NCBI GenBank assembly: GCA_030834765.1
Contig: JAUQXG010000202.1
Location: 1-8,282, forward strand
DNA: 8,282 nucleotides
Reading direction: 5' to 3'
DNA from: Lutispora sp.
Lineage (GTDB): Bacteria > Bacillota > Clostridia > Lutisporales > Lutisporaceae
The translations under genes were made by a program, and so were the position numbers. The notes under the pieces were generated by a model. The model was given only the letters and a program-made list of their open reading frames with translations. It did no database searches and had not been told where the DNA came from. Shown here piece by piece: positions 5,402 to 8,282 of the stretch (within the stretch, counting starts at the first letter, position 1; every line of letters starts with the position of its first letter).

Positions 5402-5703
5402 ATGAACCCTCTTTACGAGGTATTGATGTTAGCAGCCGTTCAAATGCAGTCTATTTAATGAAACCTGATGGAACAAAACATAGCTGCTTTCCTACCACAA
5501 ACAGTCTGGACGGTGCCAGGCAATTACCCAAAAGGATTGTATCTGCAATTACTTCTGAATCCCTTGCAGATATCATCATTGGCTTAGAAGCGACTTCCGT
5601 TTATGGTGACAATCTGGTTTGTTTCTTAAGGAAAGATGGCCATCTTGCACCATACAACAAAAATATTCATGTTCTCAACCCCAAGCAGGTAAAAAAATTT
5701 AAA
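5402..5703 (+). pseudogene. IS110-family transposase, frameshifted and truncated
   Basis: The start MNPLYE at 5402 has GAAGGTGAT 5 bases upstream. The frame then breaks near 5420 (one base, or four, missing) and continues from 5422 as IDVSSRSNAVYLM, GLEATSVYGDNL and VLNPKQVKKFKD. This is the N-terminal RuvC-like DEDD domain of IS110-family recombinases, with the first Asp (ID) and the Glu (GLE) in place. The DxxxD part and the C-terminal Tnp_20 domain with the serine nucleophile are missing because the gene is cut at about 5703 by a left-end piece of an IS1182-type element. About 100 of some 400 residues remain. The short tail EKSMIESIKTSK is read from foreign sequence. The gene is inactive. 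Confidence 0.85.
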
Positions 5704-5816
5704 GATGAAAAATCTATGATTGAATCTATCAAAACAAGCAAATGATCTTTGGGTATTAATCGTTCAAATATCATATGAGTGAACACATCAATTTGTGGAT
5801 TGTTTTTCCCTAACAC
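5704..5816 (-). pseudogene. IS1182-type transposase N-terminal fragment
   Basis: GTG at 5816, preceded by GGAGG (5830-5826) with 9-base spacing, opens a frame beginning LGKNNPQIDVFTHM, then FERLIPKDHLLV and IDSIIDFS. This is the typical N-terminal start of IS1182-family DDE transposases. Only about 36 residues remain before the junction with the oppositely oriented IS110 fragment near 5704. No catalytic residue is present. A downstream in-frame ATG at 5774 is internal. Confidence 0.8.
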
Positions 5817-5856
5817 AACGCTCGACCTCCGTATTTCCAATACTCTACATACTTTT

Positions 5857-5865
5857 ATTATACCA
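5857..5865 (-). promoter_or_regulatory. Extended -10 promoter of IS1182-type transposase
   Basis: The minus strand reads TGGTATAAT, a perfect extended -10, about 40 bases upstream of the GTG start. The would-be -35 (TTCGGC) is poor. Confidence 0.5.
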
Positions 5866-6034
5866 TATTGTATGTTGAAGCCGAAGCATTTAATGGGAAC
5901 TTAAAGGCATTTTAGTTTAATACCCTAGCTGATTACATAATTAGAAGATGCTTTGTATAGTTATTCCTGTGACTGCTTTTTTCAGCGCTTTCCCTGGCAC
6001 CTATGGCATAGTCCATATAGTCCATAAAAATACA

Positions 6035-6199
6035 AAAATGCAGAATGGCAGATATGAACGTTTTGTTTTTGAGTAGGGCGAGTTGTTTTCCATGAAGAAA
6101 AAACAGCACCGCCCCACCGCAAATAAAGACATTTCAGATTTTCATAGCAAAAAAACACTGGAAGTAAACAACTTAAAAGTAAAGATACTTGAACAATGA
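6035..6199 (+). pseudogene. Unidentified gene remnant with in-frame TAG
   Basis: One frame runs MQNGRYERFVFE, TAG at 6074-6076, then GELFS and MKKKQHRPTANKD with SKKTLEVNNLKVKILEQ to TGA at 6197-6199. I do not recognise it; the last part faintly recalls the opening of an ABC-transporter ATPase (LEVNNLKV) but is too short to decide. Its TGA overlaps the ATG of the next frame as ATGA, typical of translationally coupled genes, so these were once two genes of an operon. A 9-base tandem repeat (ATAGTCCAT twice, about 6006-6023) lies just upstream, next to the IS tip at 6003. Confidence 0.35.
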
Positions 6200-6508
6200 A
6201 ATACACTTCATTAAAACAGTTTTATAGACCGAGAACCTGTAAATATTATATGGCTCACATTTTCTTGAACCCCTTATTTTGCCGGGCTATTTGGACTTAA
6301 ATGGATTCTAATATTAGCAGATATTGCGTTGTTGCTTATCTGTAGTATTTTGCGTAAAACAACAGATTTTATGGCCTTCAAGGACATACAGCAGCAGTTT
6401 TTACAAAAACATATTACAGCATTAGTGGCAGACAGCGTAGCCTTTGGTATAAGCTATTTTTGCGTGCTACATAGTATAAAAATAAAAATATGGTACAAAG
6501 CGTTTTAA
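6196..6508 (+). pseudogene. Small membrane protein remnant, frameshifted
   Basis: ATG at 6196 overlaps the preceding stop (ATGA) and gives MKYTSLKQFYRPRTCKYYM then AHIFLNPLF, ending at TAA 6298-6300. From about 6272 the +1 frame continues the same kind of protein: GLFGLKWILILADIALLLIC (one membrane helix), a polar segment with DIQQQFLQKH, a second hydrophobic stretch around VADSVAFGISYFCVL, and the end KIWYKAF with TAA at 6506-6508. One frameshift thus splits a roughly 100-residue protein with two membrane segments. The family is not recognised and the gene is inactive as it stands. Confidence 0.45.
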
Positions 6509-6568
6509 AAAGCTTGTGCCACATTGGTTCCACTTTACTGATTTTATATCTACTCTTGTGGTAAGAAG

Positions 6569-6601
6569 AAAGGCCACATCAGCCGAAACTGTGTGACCTT
6601 T
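6569..6601 (-). terminator. Intrinsic terminator of the Rhs-immunity operon
   Basis: AAAGG-C-CACA (6569-6578) pairs with TGTG-A-CCTTT (6592-6601), 9 pairs with one mismatch. On the minus strand a T-rich TTTCTTCTT overlaps and follows the stem. It lies 10 bases after the stop of the zinc-ribbon gene. Confidence 0.65.
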
Positions 6602-6611
6602 GACAATTCCT

Positions 6612-6812
6612 TTATCGTTTTAACCTTAAAATATTTCTTGCTTTGCAATTAGGACAATACATAATTCTTTCTAATTCCGAAGAATTATGTTCATTCCTGA
6701 TATCCTGTACTTCTAGATTATTTTGTTCACATTCTGGACACAAGACTTTTATATCTGGGTTCTCTGCGATAAGTTTTCCTGCCTCAATCCATTTTTGTGT
6801 TTTTGTTAACAT
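6612..6812 (-). CDS. Zinc-ribbon protein, probable Rhs immunity
   Basis: The product has 66 residues: a short N-terminal helix (KTQKWIEAGKLIAENPD), then CPEC at residues 25-28 and CPNC at 53-56, which together should bind one zinc ion as a ribbon, with a basic end ILRLKR. Its ATG shares the last base of the Rhs stop (TAATG), so the two are translationally coupled; AAGGAG lies 11 bases upstream inside the Rhs gene. No export signal is seen, so it stays in the cytoplasm. Position, size and coupling argue that it neutralises the toxin domain of the Rhs protein before it. The role is inferred; a small zinc-ribbon accessory protein of another kind cannot be excluded. The gene is intact and ends in a terminator. 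Confidence 0.75.
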   Translation of the reverse strand: MLTKTQKWIEAGKLIAENPDIKVLCPECEQNNLEVQDIRNEHNSSELERIMYCPNCKARNILRLKR

Positions 6813-8281
6813 TATTTTATCAACTCCTTAATTGCATTTTCTGCAAAGTCGAATGCTGCTTTTGTTTCTTGTGCTGCAAGTTCTGCAGACACACCCCCTG
6901 CAGAAGCACTTGTATTTAATCTGTATAATTCATGTAAAACAGTCTTTGACAACTCTCCACTTGAAGTAAAAGCCTCATTGCCAATTAAAAAACCATTTTC
7001 ACCAAACATCGTCATGCCTGATGCATTCAATCCAGGTTCATATTGTATTATTCGACCACCAATATTCACTGTAACACCCTGTCCAGCGCCGTGAGCAGCC
7101 TTGATTTGTGCAAATTCAGATGAATTAATTATGGTTTTTGCTTCATTAATAACTTTAGATTCGACTGCATTAAATCCTTTTATAGAGTTAGGTATTCCCT
7201 TGGCAGTAGCAATCTTTACAGAGCCTCTTAACCCTTGTATAGCTTTAGTAAAGGCTGCTGCTGACATTCCCATTATTCCATCTGCATGGGCATCTAGTTC
7301 TTGTTCAAATTCTTTGTATAACTCTTCAACACTCATTTGGGATACATCTTTTCCACTGGCAGAATATCGAAGCAGCTTTGATTGAAATGTCGCTACTGCA
7401 AAACCATCATATCTAGGGTCATTTGCATAGCGTAGCTGCGGATAAGTATTCCACAATTTTGTAAATGCAATATCCACTCTCTTATCACCAGTATTTGTAG
7501 CAAGAATACCCGATTGATATAGTTTTCCATTTCCTCCGGTATATCCTATACCCCCGTCATTATTAACTTGTGTTGAATTGTTCATTCCTGTATTTATTGC
7601 AAAAATTATATTGGTATTACTTATGTCATTGCTACTCTTAGCTCCTGTGACTATAATGCCAATAATGCCAGAATTCTCTATGCGGTTATCCCGGCTTTCC
7701 TTCCCAGTATTGATTGTTCCGATTATTCCACTATTTTTTACATTTATGCTGCTATTGGAGCCAGCATTTATTGTCTTAATATTACCACGATTATCTATAG
7801 ATGTTTTACTTCCTTGCCCCGTATTGATCGTCCCTATAGAAGCATCTTTACCATTATAGATATTAGTATTGCTCCCACCCGATGTGTTAATCTCTTTTAC
7901 GTTGGAGAAGTTATACATTGTGTTGGCATAAGCATTACCCTTAAACACTGCCCATCCATGAGACTGATACTCTTTCAATTCGCTGTCTTTAATATCAATA
8001 ATATATCCTTCCCAAGTAACAGTTGCATGTCCAGTAGGATCCCAATACATTATCGGCTCATTGGCACAATATGTATACAAATTCAAGCTAAGGGGATCAT
8101 TCGGATTACCTCTATAGGTATCTTCCGTCAAAAATCTTGCTATCTTAGGATCATAATACCTTGCATTCAAGTAATATATCCCTGTCTCTTCATCATACCT
8201 ATAGCCTGCATATCTGTATGGGTTGTTTATGTCTCCTGTCTCTTCCATGATGTTTCCAAATGCATCGTAGTAGTATGTGGC
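6812..8281 (-). CDS. Rhs protein C-terminal part with solenoid and toxin domain (partial)
   Basis: The frame enters from beyond the right edge (ATYYYDAFGNI) so the start is outside; numbering here is from the in-frame Met at 8248. Residues 9-74 are the Rhs core end (NNPYRYAGYRYDEETG to DPTGH). Residues about 113-256 form six or more repeats of about 19 residues with an IGTINTG-like unit, as in a beta-solenoid. Residues about 260-400 are a mixed, largely helical linker. Residues 400-478 are a compact domain with GNEAFTSSGELSKTVLHELY and RLNTSASAGG then AQETKAAF, a layout I have seen at the ends of other Rhs proteins and whose activity is unknown; there is HELYR but no HExxH. Such proteins are released or injected to kill competitors. 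The immunity gene overlaps its stop. Confidence 0.85.
   Translation of the reverse strand, partial: ATYYYDAFGNIMEETGDINNPYRYAGYRYDEETGIYYLNARYYDPKIARFLTEDTYRGNPNDPLSLNLYTYCANEPIMYWDPTGHATVTWEGYIIDIKDSELKEYQSHGWAVFKGNAYANTMYNFSNVKEINTSGGSNTNIYNGKDASIGTINTGQGSKTSIDNRGNIKTINAGSNSSINVKNSGIIGTINTGKESRDNRIENSGIIGIIVTGAKSSNDISNTNIIFAINTGMNNSTQVNNDGGIGYTGGNGKLYQSGILATNTGDKRVDIAFTKLWNTYPQLRYANDPRYDGFAVATFQSKLLRYSASGKDVSQMSVEELYKEFEQELDAHADGIMGMSAAAFTKAIQGLRGSVKIATAKGIPNSIKGFNAVESKVINEAKTIINSSEFAQIKAAHGAGQGVTVNIGGRIIQYEPGLNASGMTMFGENGFLIGNEAFTSSGELSKTVLHELYRLNTSASAGGVSAELAAQETKAAFDFAENAIKELIK
7481..7912 (-). repeat. Protein-level tandem repeats, beta-solenoid-like
   Basis: Six to seven units of 15-21 residues, each starting with a hydrophobic I(G/K)xINTG motif and ending in an asparagine-rich turn such as IxNSGI. 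Successive motif starts are VKEINTSG, IGTINTG, IKTINAG, IGTINTG, IGIIVTG and IFAINTG. The DNA copies have diverged, so this is an old repeat and not a recent slippage product. Confidence 0.75.
8029..8228 (-). repeat. Rhs core repeat, copy 2 (partner at 2160-2360)
   Basis: It encodes the same core segment as 2160-2360 in the same orientation, with long identical runs such as CATATCTGTATGGGTTGTTT. Similarity ends at the DPTGH codons, where the two toxin regions diverge. Confidence 0.85.
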
Positions 8282-8282
8282 T

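Larger units (their letters stand above)
5704..6003 (-). mobile_element. IS1182-type left end
   Basis: Read on the minus strand from the tip TAGGTGCCAGGGAAAGCGCTG at 6003, it has about 140 bases of leader, an extended -10 promoter at 5865-5857, a GGAGG ribosome site and the start of the transposase. The distal leader (5877-6003) repeats 1-141. The right part is missing, replaced by the truncated IS110 element. Confidence 0.75.

Noticed and set aside
5982..6206. Minus-strand 74-codon frame crossing the IS1182-type tip
   Set aside because: It spans an IS boundary and unrelated remnant DNA, lacks a ribosome site, and has an aromatic/cysteine-rich composition unlike a real protein.
6812..7080. 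Zinc metallopeptidase (HExxH) in the Rhs toxin domain
   Set aside because: The motif reads HELYR, so the second histidine is absent and no further ligand pattern is seen.
7101..7859. Plus-strand open frames opposite the Rhs toxin and solenoid region
   Set aside because: They mirror the repeats on the coding strand and have no start signals.
7481..7912. CRISPR array or recent DNA tandem repeat
   Set aside because: The periodicity is at protein level only; DNA units are diverged and there are no uniform repeats with unique spacers.

Overview
The window is AT-rich and looks like an accessory region of a low-GC Bacillota genome, probably of the class Clostridia. This is inferred from the strong AGGAGG-type ribosome sites, TGnTATAAT extended -10 boxes, the insertion-sequence types and the clostridial style of the Rhs core (YRYDEETGIYYLNARYYDP). 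No tRNA, rRNA, CRISPR array or housekeeping gene is visible, so the assignment is not firm.

The main theme is a polymorphic-toxin (Rhs) locus read entirely on the minus strand. At the right edge an Rhs protein enters the window (8281-6812) with its conserved core, then a beta-solenoid-like run of about 19-residue repeats, then a C-terminal toxin-type domain. Its stop codon overlaps the start of a small zinc-ribbon protein (6812-6612), the likely immunity protein, which ends in an intrinsic terminator. About 5.9 kb away is a second, N-terminally truncated Rhs tip (2389-1682) with nearly the same core and a different toxin domain. A cognate small gene starts immediately after it (1681-1403) but carries an in-frame TAG. 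An overlapping helical ORF (1418-1083) and a small lipoprotein with its own promoter (1016-633) follow. Between the two tips lies a third, orphan pair: a toxin C-terminus without an Rhs core (4756-4526) and an intact immunity-like gene (4507-4160). The toxin piece is fused to a broken membrane-anchored protein gene (5048-4755). A free-standing TPR protein (3955-3179) with a hairpin in its leader also lies in this interval.

The rest is insertion-sequence wreckage. IS1182-type pieces: left ends at 1-141, 2841-3124 and 5704-6003, and a right half at 2491-2840. An IS3-type right end (346-487) is fused to a MATE transporter fragment. An IS110-type left end (about 5140-5703) has a frameshifted transposase and a structured upstream region that may hold a relic bridge RNA. 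A two-gene remnant of unknown function (6035-6508) sits between the IS1182 left end at 6003 and the Rhs operon.

Taken together, the window reads as one probably live Rhs toxin/immunity module at the right, followed downstream by retired or orphaned tip and immunity cassettes broken up by transposition. Repeated Rhs core DNA in the same orientation would allow recombination to bring an orphan tip back into use. That mechanism is known for Rhs loci and is only inferred here.
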